Made by a program: the position numbers and the translations under genes. Shown piece after piece: positions 1 to 9,858 of a stretch of DNA of 64,000 bases. The DNA lies in the NCBI RefSeq assembly GCF_009377345.1, contig NZ_WBSL01000002.1, positions 1 through 64,000 on the forward strand, read 5' to 3'. A model generated the notes under the pieces. It had not been told where the DNA came from and searched no databases. It saw nothing but the letters and a program-made list of their open reading frames with translations. The stretch's first letter is position 1; each line of letters opens with the position of its first letter. This DNA is from Deinococcus terrestris (GTDB lineage Bacteria; Deinococcota; Deinococci; Deinococcales; Deinococcaceae).

Positions 1-124
<124 letters not shown>

Positions 125-231
125 CTTCCATTCATTCACGCACGTCCCGACCCACCCAGGCGAACCTGAGCGGCGCCCGGAAGGCGCTTTCTGTGCTTGT
201 TCTCTCGCACACCTCTTCGCTTGTCATGCTC

Positions 232-283
<52 letters not shown>

Positions 284-327
284 CTCTCCCCACCGAGTCC
301 TAGAGAAGGGTTCAGAAAATGGCGTGC

Positions 328-333
328 TAGCCT
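328..333 (+). promoter_or_regulatory. -10 box (TAGCCT) for leaderless moaD-moaE
   Basis: TAGCCT ends 6 bases before the ATG at 340, and no ribosome binding site lies between. Confidence 0.6.
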
Positions 334-339
334 CCTTCT

Positions 340-1020
340 ATGCGGGTTCATGTGGTCTTCCTGGCGCGGCTCAAGCGGGAGGCGGGACTGGAGACGGCCA
401 GCCTGGAGGTTCCCGATGGCACGACCGTGCGCGACCTCGCAGCCCTGGTCGAACAGAGCCACAGCTTGAGCCTGCGCGGCTGCATGGTGGCGGTCAATGA
501 AACATATGCCCGGCCTGAGCAAGTCTTGGCGGCTGGAGACGAGGTGGCCTTCCTGCCTCCTGTGGCTGGGGGTGCAGCACCTGAATTGGAAACGCGTTGC
601 GAGGTTCGGGACACGCCCCTGCTGCTATCGGAGGCTGAGCCTTTCCTTATCCGGCCTCAGTACGGAGCGCAGGCCTACTTTGTCGGGACAGTGCGTTCAC
701 CCAACCAGGGCAAGGTCGTAGATTTCATCGACTACGAGGCCTATGCGCCGATGGCGATCCGGGTTATGGAGGCGGCGGCGGGCCGGGCACGCGAGCAGCA
801 TGGAGAGTTGCGCGTCCTGATTCAGCACCGAATTGGACGCCTGCGGCCTGGGGAAACGAGCATCCTGATCGGGGTTGCCAGCGCCCATCGCCGGGCGGCC
901 CTGGAAGCCTGCGACTTCCTGATTGAGTATCTGAAGGCTCACCTGCCCGTCTGGAAGCACGAGGCGGATCAGGACGGCACTCACTGGGTTGACGGACAGA
1001 GCGAGCATCCCACCCTGTAG
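340..1020 (+). CDS. MoaD-MoaE fusion, molybdopterin synthase
   Basis: A 226-residue fusion of both molybdopterin synthase subunits, which adds dithiolene sulfurs to precursor Z in molybdenum cofactor synthesis. Residues 1-78 are a ubiquitin-like MoaD domain ending in the diglycine (PVAGGAA, GG at 77-78) that carries the thiocarboxylate. Residues from about 88 are MoaE, with the FIDYEAY region, QHRIGRL and the catalytic lysine pair in YLKAHLPVWKHE spaced as in E. coli MoaE. In a fusion the diglycine is internal, so proteolytic release, as reported for mycobacterial MoaX, would be needed for activity; that step is inferred. No ribosome binding site; start set by the leaderless -10 box. mobA (45198) belongs to the same pathway. 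Confidence 0.93.
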   Translation: MRVHVVFLARLKREAGLETASLEVPDGTTVRDLAALVEQSHSLSLRGCMVAVNETYARPEQVLAAGDEVAFLPPVAGGAAPELETRCEVRDTPLLLSEAEPFLIRPQYGAQAYFVGTVRSPNQGKVVDFIDYEAYAPMAIRVMEAAAGRAREQHGELRVLIQHRIGRLRPGETSILIGVASAHRRAALEACDFLIEYLKAHLPVWKHEADQDGTHWVDGQSEHPTL

Positions 1021-1023
1021 CCG

Positions 1024-1692
1024 TCAGGGAGACTGGGGATTGTCGCGGGCATGGGCCTCGAAATGCCGGTAATAGCGGCCCGCGAGAAGCGCCATTAGGC
1101 ACAGTACGGCAGCCAGGGCCAGGAACTGAGTCCAGCCCGCCGCTCCTGTCAGCAGGCCGTTGAACACGAAATGCAGCGTGATGCTGAGGAGCAGGCCCCG
1201 AGAACGCCACCAGCGACCGCCCCGCAGGTGGCGTCCGCCCAATGCGTAGCCCTGGGGCGCACTGAAGAGGGCGTGAACGAGCGTGGTGAGCGGCGCGTGC
1301 CAGGCAAGGGCCGAGGCCCCGAAGCCCAGGGAGTAGGTCACGTTTTCCACGAAGGCGAAGCCCAGCGCAGCGGTCACGGCATAGACCAGGCCGTCCATCG
1401 GCTCGTCGAACTCGTGCTCGGTGGTCGCCGTGATGGCGGCCAGAAACTTGCTGCCTTCCTCGACGATGGCGGTCAGGAGGAGTACCAGGAATGGAGTCAG
1501 CAGGCCCAACTTGGCGGGGAGGTGCTCGAAGGTTCCGCCGAACGCCGCCGAGACGCCCCAGGCCACCATGCCCCATCCGAAGGTCCGGGCCAGCAGCCAG
1601 GCGGGCTCCGGATGGCGGTCGCGCCGTACGAAAAACCACAGCCATCCCGCTGACAGAACCAATGAGACCAGCAGAGGCCAGAACAGGGGCAT
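1024..1692 (-). CDS. PrsW-family intramembrane metalloprotease
   Basis: A 222-residue polytopic membrane protein with the PrsW pattern: an EEGSK motif near residue 78, DGLVYAVTAALGFAFVEN, a histidine in the segment LVHALFSAPQGYALG and a last histidine in LHFVFNG. Glutamates and histidines inside membrane helices are the presumed zinc ligands. In Bacillus, PrsW cuts an anti-sigma factor; the substrate here is unknown. It starts 30 bases after the ruvC stop, so it is probably the second gene of a ruvC transcript. Its end is 3 bases from the convergent moaD-moaE gene. Confidence 0.85.
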   Translation of the reverse strand: MPLFWPLLVSLVLSAGWLWFFVRRDRHPEPAWLLARTFGWGMVAWGVSAAFGGTFEHLPAKLGLLTPFLVLLLTAIVEEGSKFLAAITATTEHEFDEPMDGLVYAVTAALGFAFVENVTYSLGFGASALAWHAPLTTLVHALFSAPQGYALGGRHLRGGRWWRSRGLLLSITLHFVFNGLLTGAAGWTQFLALAAVLCLMALLAGRYYRHFEAHARDNPQSP

Positions 1693-1722
1693 GGTGTGCT
1701 CGGCCCGGCGTCAGCCCAGATG

Positions 1723-2223
1723 CTAGGCCCGCACCAGACGCTTGGCCGCCGCCTGCATAGGCTGATGGGCCAGGTGCGTCAGCGCGAGCGCCAGGGCATC
1801 CGCCGCGTGGTTGTTGAACAGCTCGCGGACTCCCAGGGTGGCCTTGACCATGTAGATGATCTGCTCCTTGTCGGCGCGGCCCGTTCCCACCAGCGAGCGC
1901 TTGACCTGCATGGGGCCATAGGCGTGGATGGGCACCCCCGCCTGGGCGCAGGCAAGTTGAACGACCCCAAAGGCCTGCCCCACCTTGAAGGCCACGTCGG
2001 CCTGACGGCGCAGAATCTGGTCCTCGATGGCGACGGCGTCGGGCTGGTATTCGGCCAGCAGGCGGGAGACCTCAGTGTGCAGGTATTGCAATCGGCGGGG
2101 CATCACCCAGGCACTCTCGGTGGTCAGGCAGACGTGGTAGAGGTGACGGGCCTTGCGCACGTCGCCCTCCACCAGTCCCAGACCCAGATTCGCCAGTCCA
2201 GGGTCCACCCCAAGCACGATCAT
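1723..2223 (-). CDS. ruvC: Crossover junction endodeoxyribonuclease RuvC
   Basis: A 166-residue Holliday-junction resolvase with an RNase H-like fold. VLGVDPG carries the first catalytic aspartate (residue 7), VAIEDQ the glutamate, and [11 protein letters not shown] the C-terminal histidine/aspartate. It cuts junctions in recombinational repair with RuvAB. An upstream in-frame extension was rejected: ATG at 2223 is 6 bases from a TATGCT -10 box, and family members start directly with the MIVLGVDPG strand. Confidence 0.96.
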   Translation of the reverse strand: MIVLGVDPGLANLGLGLVEGDVRKARHLYHVCLTTESAWVMPRRLQYLHTEVSRLLAEYQPDAVAIEDQILRRQADVAFKVGQAFGVVQLACAQAGVPIHAYGPMQVKRSLVGTGRADKEQIIYMVKATLGVRELFNNHAADALALALTHLAHQPMQAAAKRLVRA

Positions 2224-2229
2224 GCCCGC

Positions 2230-2235
2230 AGCATA
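2230..2235 (-). promoter_or_regulatory. -10 box (TATGCT) for leaderless ruvC
   Basis: TATGCT on the minus strand ends 6 bases before the ruvC ATG. Confidence 0.6.
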
Positions 2236-2284
2236 GGGCAAAAAAAGGACCGGCCGTGCTGAAGCCCGCCGCACCACAGGGGAA

Positions 2285-2315
2285 CAGGCCACCCAGGACT
2301 GTCCTGGGTGGCCTG
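2285..2315 (-). terminator. Perfect hairpin downstream of the Fe-S carrier gene
   Basis: CAGGCCACCCAGGAC and its exact reverse complement are separated by one base. It lies 16 bases past the end of the A-type carrier gene. The tail (TTCCCCT on the minus strand) is only moderately T-rich. Confidence 0.65.
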
Positions 2316-2330
2316 CTAAAAGAACCTGAC

Positions 2331-2753
<423 letters not shown>

Positions 2754-2759
2754 GGGTGA

Positions 2760-2765
2760 AGCGTA
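2760..2765 (-). promoter_or_regulatory. -10 box (TACGCT) for leaderless Fe-S carrier gene
   Basis: Minus-strand TACGCT ends 6 bases before the ATG. Confidence 0.6.
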
Positions 2766-2868
2766 ACACCATTGGAACAAGAAAAAAGTGTCCGACTGGC
2801 AAAGTGATCCGGCCTTGCCAGACAAGCCTGTCCTCATCGGCGCTTACATTCCTTGAGCGTCCTTCTGT

Positions 2869-2874
2869 TAGGAT
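2869..2874 (+). promoter_or_regulatory. -10 box (TAGGAT) for leaderless small gene
   Basis: TAGGAT ends 6 bases before the ATG at 2881. It forms a divergent pair with the -10 box at 2760-2765. Confidence 0.6.
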
Positions 2875-2880
2875 GCGCCC

Positions 2881-3129
2881 ATGACGAACCCCTACGCCGA
2901 GTGGTTCGAGCAACTGCGGGCGGAGTATGGCGACCAGCTTCAGGCTATGCCGCTGCCCGACGGGTTGCCCGAGCATCTGCACACCCTGATCGAAAGCGGG
3001 GATCAGGAAGCCATCCAGTTCATGATCAAGCTGGCCTGGCAGTTTGGTGCCCAGGTCGGCTACGCGGCGGGTGCCCGCCAGCAGGGCGGCGAGGTCAGCC
3101 CGACCCGGCCACCCCGCGTTCAGGCCTGA
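2881..3129 (+). CDS. Small hypothetical protein (82 aa)
   Basis: Function not recognised. An 82-residue acidic protein (starts [18 protein letters not shown]) with predicted helices through residue 70 and a proline-rich tail. No signal peptide, cysteine motif or membrane segment. A leaderless -10 box in front and a clean intrinsic terminator behind support a real, independently transcribed gene. Confidence 0.75.
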   Translation: MTNPYAEWFEQLRAEYGDQLQAMPLPDGLPEHLHTLIESGDQEAIQFMIKLAWQFGAQVGYAAGARQQGGEVSPTRPPRVQA

Positions 3130-3147
3130 ACGCCCCCGCACGACCCG

Positions 3148-3173
3148 AGACGCCGAGGATCCGGCGTCTTTTT
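3148..3173 (+). terminator. Intrinsic terminator
   Basis: Stem AGACGCC / GGCGTCT with an 8-base loop, followed by TTTT, 19 bases after the stop of the 82-residue protein gene. Confidence 0.85.
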
Positions 3174-3203
3174 CATGGTCTTCCTGGTCCCGACGCTGTG
3201 AAA

Positions 3204-3410
3204 TCAGTTCGTCCGCGAGCGAGGACGGCTCCAGCATCCGACCTCCGACCCTCCGGGCATCAGGCCACGCGCCGCGAGTTCCTCCAGCACGACCAGGGCG
3301 AATGATTGGAGCGCCTCGGCATCGGCCTGCTCCAGGGCGGCTCTTTCCAGGCCAAGCTGCCGGGCTCGCCGGGCCAGCCAGAAAGCCAGGCTCTCGTCGG
3401 TGGAGGACAT
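3204..3410 (-). CDS. Small hypothetical protein (68 aa)
   Basis: A 68-residue reading frame (starts [19 protein letters not shown]), helical and rich in Ala, Leu, Glu and Arg, with no recognised domain. TATGGT ends 8 bases before the ATG, a slightly long version of the leaderless arrangement. It fills an otherwise empty interval between a terminator and the cytochrome b stop. Supported by codon-like composition and promoter only, so treat as probable. Confidence 0.45.
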   Translation of the reverse strand: MSSTDESLAFWLARRARQLGLERAALEQADAEALQSFALVVLEELAARGLMPGGSEVGCWSRPRSRTN

Positions 3411-3472
3411 ACCCGCGCACCATAAAGCAAGCCGCCCCGGCGGGAGCCAGGGCGGGATTGAGAGAGGGGGGT

Positions 3473-4782
<1,310 letters not shown>

Positions 4783-4786
<4 letters not shown>

Positions 4787-5451
4787 GTGAGCGCCTCCTC
4801 CACTTCCTGCTTGACGTTGTTCCACTCGGCTTCACTGTTGTGGTAGGGGTAGGGCGGCGTCAGGAAGAAGCCTGCGACCACCAGCCGGTCCCCGTCCTGC
4901 CGGATGGGAAGCTGCGCGAGGGGCTTGGGAGGCGGCCCACCGGTGACAATGGCCCCGCGCTTGGGGTCGTACTCGCCCGAGTGGCAGGGGCAGCGCATCT
5001 GCCCGGCGTTGATGTCGCTGTCGCTCACCGAGCAACCGGCGTGGGTGCAGATGTCGCTGTAGGCCACGATCTGCCCGTCCACCGTCGCTTCGAGGTTGGT
5101 GGGAGCCACGAGCTGTCCCTGCGGAAAGCGGTAGAGCGCGAGGATGTTGTTGGGATCGCCCTTGCGAATCACGTCGTTGCCATCCTCATCCTTGCCCATC
5201 GCCCAGGCCCGCACGAGCTGCGTGCTGAGGTCCGCGACGGTGATGGGACGGCCCTCCTTGCTCTCCTCGGCGTGCACGAGGATGTCGCCTTCGAGGGGCG
5301 GCATCTTGTCGGCGGTGAGGCGGAAGACGGGGTTGGCGGCGCCCAGCGTGCTGAGCAGGCTCACGCCGCCCACGGCCGCAGTGGTGCCCATCGCCACGTT
5401 GATGAACTTGCGGCGGGTGATCTCGGGGTCTTGTCTCTTGTAACGGGTCAT
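4783..5451 (-). CDS. Rieske [2Fe-2S] iron-sulfur protein
   Basis: A 222-residue Rieske subunit that takes electrons from quinol to cytochrome c. The cluster ligands are in CTHAGC and CPCHSGEY. The N-terminus has a twin-arginine-like sequence ([11 protein letters not shown]) and one hydrophobic anchor, consistent with Tat export. Middle gene of the operon; overlaps cytochrome b by four bases. Confidence 0.95.
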
Positions 5452-5491
5452 CTGTGATTCCTCCGGTCGGGCGTCGGGGGGAGCGGCAGGC

Positions 5492-6353
<862 letters not shown>

Positions 6354-6435
6354 CTCCTCGCGCTCCCCAGGGGTGTCCCCCCCAGAGTGCCTCCCCGGTC
6401 TCGCCTTCATGTCTAAAGGCAGTCGGCTGGCGGCC

Positions 6436-6444
6436 AGCATAGCA
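6436..6444 (-). promoter_or_regulatory. Extended -10 promoter of the cytochrome bc operon
   Basis: The minus strand reads TGCTATGCT, an extended -10 element, about 90 bases before the GTG of the cytochrome c gene. No convincing -35 was seen. The 6347-6526 interval otherwise holds only this leader and the end of the neighbouring gene. Confidence 0.5.
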
Positions 6445-6526
6445 CGCACGATTGGCGCCTCCCGCCGTGCCATACGGCGAAAAACGCCCCTTCCTGGAGT
6501 CATCAGCCTAGTCCCTGACCGAGCGG

Positions 6527-7381
6527 TTAAATGTCCCCCGCGTGAGGCCCGTGAACCCCGCCCAGAAGCGCCAGCAGGGGCCACAGCGCTCCGGCCAGCG
6601 CTTCCACATCGCGGTTGTCGGGATGCTCACGGGGATCGAGGCCGCCTTGCGAGAGCAGGGCCACCACCAGCGGACGCGGGGTAAAGAGCACCCCCACATC
6701 GTGGTGGACGCCGCGCAGTTCGCCGCTCTTGCTCGCTACCCGGTAGAGGGGTTCGCCGTCGGCGTCACGTGGCACGTGCCGTCCCAGAATGTCCCGGAAC
6801 TGTTGCCGGGTCAGGATGGACAGGGCCAGCTCGGTGTGCGGAGGATCAAGCAGTTCTCCACGGACCAGCCGACCCAGCAGGGCGACCTGATCCTGGGCCG
6901 ACGTGCGGTTGCGCTCGCCCCGGCGCTGGGCCTCGTTCTGGCGCTCGGGGGGCAGTTGCAGCTTGCCGATGAGGTGGGTGTGGGTGAGCCCACGCAGCGC
7001 GAGCCAGGCGTTGACCGCCCCCTCGCCCAGACGGCCGATGACGAGGTTCGTGGCCGTGTTGTCGCTCACCACGGTCATCAGGGTAAGCACGTCCTGCCAG
7101 GTCAGGGCCAGACCCGCCCCCAGCTCGTGCAGCACTCCCGAGCCCGGCACCCGGTCCTGCGCCGTCATCGTCACGCGGGCCGAGAGGTCGAGTCGCCCCG
7201 CCTGCGCCTCCTCCAGCGCCTGCACGAGCAACGGCACCTTGACCGTGCTCGCGGCCGGAAAAGAGCGGTCGGGGTTCAGGGCGAACAGTTCGGTTTCCGC
7301 GAGATCGGTGACGAGAAGGCCCACCTCGCCCACGTACCCGCGTGAGCGCAGGTCGGCGAGCCACAGGTCAGGTGAGGTCAT
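6527..7381 (-). CDS. Class A beta-lactamase-like serine hydrolase
   Basis: A 284-residue protein with the serine beta-lactamase/penicillin-recognising fold. The nucleophile motif STVK lies near residue 44, the SDN loop is in [13 protein letters not shown], and a KSG triad ([16 protein letters not shown]) stands in for KTG. In the omega-loop region ([14 protein letters not shown]) a glutamate sits three, not four, residues before the conserved Asn, so the deacylating Glu166 equivalent is uncertain. No signal peptide is evident with the chosen start. Start at 7381 because its ATG overlaps the upstream stop (ATGA). True beta-lactamase activity cannot be claimed. Confidence 0.85.
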   Translation of the reverse strand: MTSPDLWLADLRSRGYVGEVGLLVTDLAETELFALNPDRSFPAASTVKVPLLVQALEEAQAGRLDLSARVTMTAQDRVPGSGVLHELGAGLALTWQDVLTLMTVVSDNTATNLVIGRLGEGAVNAWLALRGLTHTHLIGKLQLPPERQNEAQRRGERNRTSAQDQVALLGRLVRGELLDPPHTELALSILTRQQFRDILGRHVPRDADGEPLYRVASKSGELRGVHHDVGVLFTPRPLVVALLSQGGLDPREHPDNRDVEALAGALWPLLALLGGVHGPHAGDI

Positions 7382-7638
7382 TCGGGAAGGTGCCATCCGG
7401 CGAGGGCCGCAAACGGATGGGCCGCACCGACGGGGCGGAGGGTGCAGAAGGGCAGCGTCCCCTCCGGCTCGACCCGGTGGGGGCAAGTGGGGCACTCGGG
7501 AAAGGCCTGCTCGGTGTACGCGAGGTCGGCCTCGGCGGACGCCAGGGTCCACTCGCGGGCACAGCCCGACCGGAAGGTGACGGGGGAAGCGGCAGGAGCA
7601 ACTTTGGCGGGACGGGTCGCCGACTTGGACCGGGCCAC
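7378..7638 (-). CDS. Small four-cysteine protein in response-regulator operon
   Basis: An 86-residue protein of unknown function. Cysteines at 26, 49, 52 and 65 (CPTCPHRV...LPFC) could bind zinc or an Fe-S cluster. It starts with GTG seven bases after the response-regulator stop, with AGGGGAG just upstream, and its stop overlaps the start of the beta-lactamase-like gene. The tight spacing on both sides indicates it is translated as part of the operon. Confidence 0.7.
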   Translation of the reverse strand: MARSKSATRPAKVAPAASPVTFRSGCAREWTLASAEADLAYTEQAFPECPTCPHRVEPEGTLPFCTLRPVGAAHPFAALAGWHLPE

Positions 7639-7645
7639 GTCTCCC

Positions 7646-8290
7646 CTAGTCCAGATTGGCGATGCCCTCGCGGATCGCGTAGAGGGCCGCCTGGGTGCGG
7701 TTGTTGAGTTGCAGCTTGGTGAAGATCTCCGAGAGGCGGTTCCGGACCGTCTTTTCCGAAATGTCCAGCCGCAGGGCGATGTCCTGGTTGGAAAAACCCT
7801 GGGCCAGCAGCTTGAGGATCATCGTCTCGCGCTCGTTGAGGTCGGCGTGCTTTTCCGAGGGCAACTCCTCGCGCTTGTCGCGGAAGTCGTCGAGGACATT
7901 CTGGGCCATGTCGGCGTCGAGCAGGGCCTCTCCAGCGGCCACCCGGCGGATCGCGTCGATCAGGGTGGCTGCGTCGGCGTCCTTGAGCACGTAGCCGCGG
8001 GCCCCGGCCTTGACCGCCTCGAAGACGTAGCGGTCCTGGCGGTACATGGTGATCATGATGACCCTCGACTTGGGGTCGATCTCGAGGATGCTCTGGGTGG
8101 CCTTGACCCCGTCAAGTTCGGGCATCTGGATGTCCATCAGGATCACGTCGGGATGCGTCTCGGCGGCGTAGCGGATGGCCTCGCGGCCATTGGCGGCTTC
8201 CCCGATCACCCGCATGCCCTCGCTTTCGAGCAGGCTGCGCAGCCCCTGACGGAACAGCGCGTGGTCGTCGACAAGCAGGACACGGATCAT
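7646..8290 (-). CDS. NarL/LuxR-type two-component response regulator
   Basis: A 214-residue regulator. The receiver domain (1-120) has the acidic pair in VLLVDDH (Asp 8-9) and the phosphorylated aspartate in [12 protein letters not shown] (Asp 53). The DNA-binding domain (about 145-210) has the LuxR helix-turn-helix [22 protein letters not shown] and [14 protein letters not shown]. No histidine kinase is adjacent. ATG at 8290 lies 6 bases from a TACACT -10 box; the longer upstream frame is not family-like. First gene of an operon with the four-Cys protein and the beta-lactamase-like hydrolase. Confidence 0.95.
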   Translation of the reverse strand: MIRVLLVDDHALFRQGLRSLLESEGMRVIGEAANGREAIRYAAETHPDVILMDIQMPELDGVKATQSILEIDPKSRVIMITMYRQDRYVFEAVKAGARGYVLKDADAATLIDAIRRVAAGEALLDADMAQNVLDDFRDKREELPSEKHADLNERETMILKLLAQGFSNQDIALRLDISEKTVRNRLSEIFTKLQLNNRTQAALYAIREGIANLD

Positions 8291-8296
8291 GCCCCC

Positions 8297-8302
8297 AGTG
8301 TA
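8297..8302 (-). promoter_or_regulatory. -10 box (TACACT) for leaderless response regulator
   Basis: Minus-strand TACACT ends 6 bases before the ATG at 8290, divergent from the promoter at 8357. Confidence 0.6.
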
Positions 8303-8356
8303 GACGCCCCTCCGCCGGGGACGGCAGCCGCGCCCACCATCTCCCGGCTGGGCCGC

Positions 8357-8362
8357 TAGACT
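8357..8362 (+). promoter_or_regulatory. -10 box (TAGACT) for leaderless membrane-protein gene
   Basis: TAGACT ends 7 bases before the GTG at 8370. Confidence 0.55.
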
Positions 8363-8369
8363 GCTCTCC

Positions 8370-8861
8370 GTGATCACCTGGTTCGACGCCCTGCTCGTGA
8401 CGGTCTGGGCCGTGTTGACGGCGCTGGGTGCCCGGCGGGGACTGGCGGGGCTGGCCTGGGGCGCGGGCGGCGTGCTGATCTGCTGGCTTGCCAACCGGGC
8501 CGGGCAGTCGGCGGGCGGGTGGCCGCTGGCCCTGGGCGCCGCGCTGGTGCTGGGGCTGGCCCTGAGCGTGGGGCTGCGCCGCTTGGTGCTGACGCAGGCG
8601 GGGCCCACGCCGCGCTGGCATGCCGGGGCTGGGGCGGCAGGCGGACTCCTGCTGGGAGGCGTGCTGGTGGCGACCCTGACCCTGGGCTTTCCGCTGGGGG
8701 TGCGGGTGGGTGCCCAGGGGCGCACCGGGGTCTATCCGTCGGCCGACCTGCCCGCCCCGCTGCACACCGCCGTGCGCCGCTCGATGTTCCGCGAGGGCCT
8801 GATGGGTGTCTGGAACGCGTCTCCAGCGCTGCGCACCCTGCTGGTGCCGGACCGGCGCTGA
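8370..8861 (+). CDS. Four-helix membrane protein, CvpA-like
   Basis: A 163-residue protein with four hydrophobic stretches in the first 115 residues ([20 protein letters not shown] first) and a short soluble C-terminus. The size and the start with an Asp in the first helix followed by a glycine-rich turn resemble CvpA/colicin V production family proteins, but I cannot confirm membership. Divergent from the response regulator; starts with GTG from a leaderless promoter. Confidence 0.7.
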   Translation: MITWFDALLVTVWAVLTALGARRGLAGLAWGAGGVLICWLANRAGQSAGGWPLALGAALVLGLALSVGLRRLVLTQAGPTPRWHAGAGAAGGLLLGGVLVATLTLGFPLGVRVGAQGRTGVYPSADLPAPLHTAVRRSMFREGLMGVWNASPALRTLLVPDRR

Positions 8862-8865
8862 GGCT

Positions 8866-9774
8866 TCAGGAGGCTTCGGCCTGTGGGGTGGGCGTTTCGG
8901 GGTGCGCCTCGCCCGCCCGCTGGCCCAGCAGGGTGGCGACCACGACAAGCAGTCCGCCAAGTGCGCCGCGGAGGCCGATGCGCTCCCCGATCAGCAGGAA
9001 GCTGAACAGGGCAGCGGCGACGGGTTCGAGCGCGTAGATCAGGCTGGCTTCGGCGGCGCTCACCCGGCGCTGGCCCACCGTCTGCAGCAGCGTGGTCACG
9101 GCGGTCGCCGCCACCCCCAGGTACACCAGCGGCCCCCAGGCAGCGGCGGGCGGCCAGAGCTTCCCCGGCTCGGCCAGCAGTGCCCACACCCACGCGAGGG
9201 CAGTCACGGCGAGCAGTTGTGCGAAGGTAAAGCGCAGCGCCCCATGCCGACTCGCGGTGCGCTCCAGCGCGATGATGAATCCCGCGTAGGTCACCGCGCA
9301 GGCCAGCGCCCAGGCGTCCCCGACGACGAGGGCGCCCCCCTCCCAGGAGAGCAGGGCCAGTCCACCCACGGCCAGCGGCAGCGCCAGCCACAGCGCCCAG
9401 GGCAACGGGCGGCGTTGCGCGACGGTGAGCCACAGGGGAACGAGGACCACGCTCAGGGCCGTGAAGAAGGCGGCCCGGTTCGCCCCCGTCGTTTGCAGGG
9501 CGATGGTCTGGGTGCCGTACCCCGCGATCAGCCACGCCCCCAGAATCAGGCCGTCGCGCCAGAGGGGCCGGGCCGGGTCGGTGGGGGCCGTCGCCGTCCG
9601 CTCCCGCGAGAGCAGCAGCGCGGGCAGCAGCGCGAGGGTGGCGATCAGGAAGCGCCACGCGATCAGGACGGCGGGCGGCAGCAGCTCCCCGAGTTCCTTG
9701 ACCACCGCGAAGGTGCTGCCCCACAGCAGGGTGACGAGCACGAGCAGCAGCAGGCCACGGGCGTGAGAGGACAC
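8866..9774 (-). CDS. EamA/DMT-family transporter
   Basis: A 302-residue protein with ten predicted helices in two EamA repeats. The first repeat opens [20 protein letters not shown] and the second starts near [43 protein letters not shown] is the typical last-repeat signature. These carriers export metabolites or amino acids; the substrate is unknown. A GTG start at 9774 is chosen over an upstream extension because TACAAT ends 7 bases before it. Confidence 0.9.
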   Translation of the reverse strand: MSSHARGLLLLVLVTLLWGSTFAVVKELGELLPPAVLIAWRFLIATLALLPALLLSRERTATAPTDPARPLWRDGLILGAWLIAGYGTQTIALQTTGANRAAFFTALSVVLVPLWLTVAQRRPLPWALWLALPLAVGGLALLSWEGGALVVGDAWALACAVTYAGFIIALERTASRHGALRFTFAQLLAVTALAWVWALLAEPGKLWPPAAAWGPLVYLGVAATAVTTLLQTVGQRRVSAAEASLIYALEPVAAALFSFLLIGERIGLRGALGGLLVVVATLLGQRAGEAHPETPTPQAEAS

Positions 9775-9781
9775 GGGGAGG

Positions 9782-9787
9782 ATTGTA
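9782..9787 (-). promoter_or_regulatory. -10 box (TACAAT) for leaderless EamA transporter
   Basis: Minus-strand TACAAT ends 7 bases before the GTG at 9774. Confidence 0.6.
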
Positions 9788-9805
9788 GGGCGGCCCAACC
9801 AAACA

Positions 9806-9837
9806 GGTGCCACTCCTGAACTGCTCGGAGTGGCACC
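9806..9837 (-). terminator. Terminator of the DUF11 surface-protein cluster
   Basis: GGTGCCACTCC and GGAGTGGCACC form a perfect 11-bp stem with a 10-base loop; the minus strand continues TGTTTGG. It lies 22 bases past the stop of the last gene of the cluster. Confidence 0.75.
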
Positions 9838-9858
9838 GGGGAACGTGGAAGATTCGGC

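Noticed and set aside
6527..7381. Antibiotic-resistance beta-lactamase
   Set aside because: STVK, SDN and KSG are present, but the Glu166 position is doubtful and no signal peptide is seen; a serine hydrolase of unknown substrate is the safer call.
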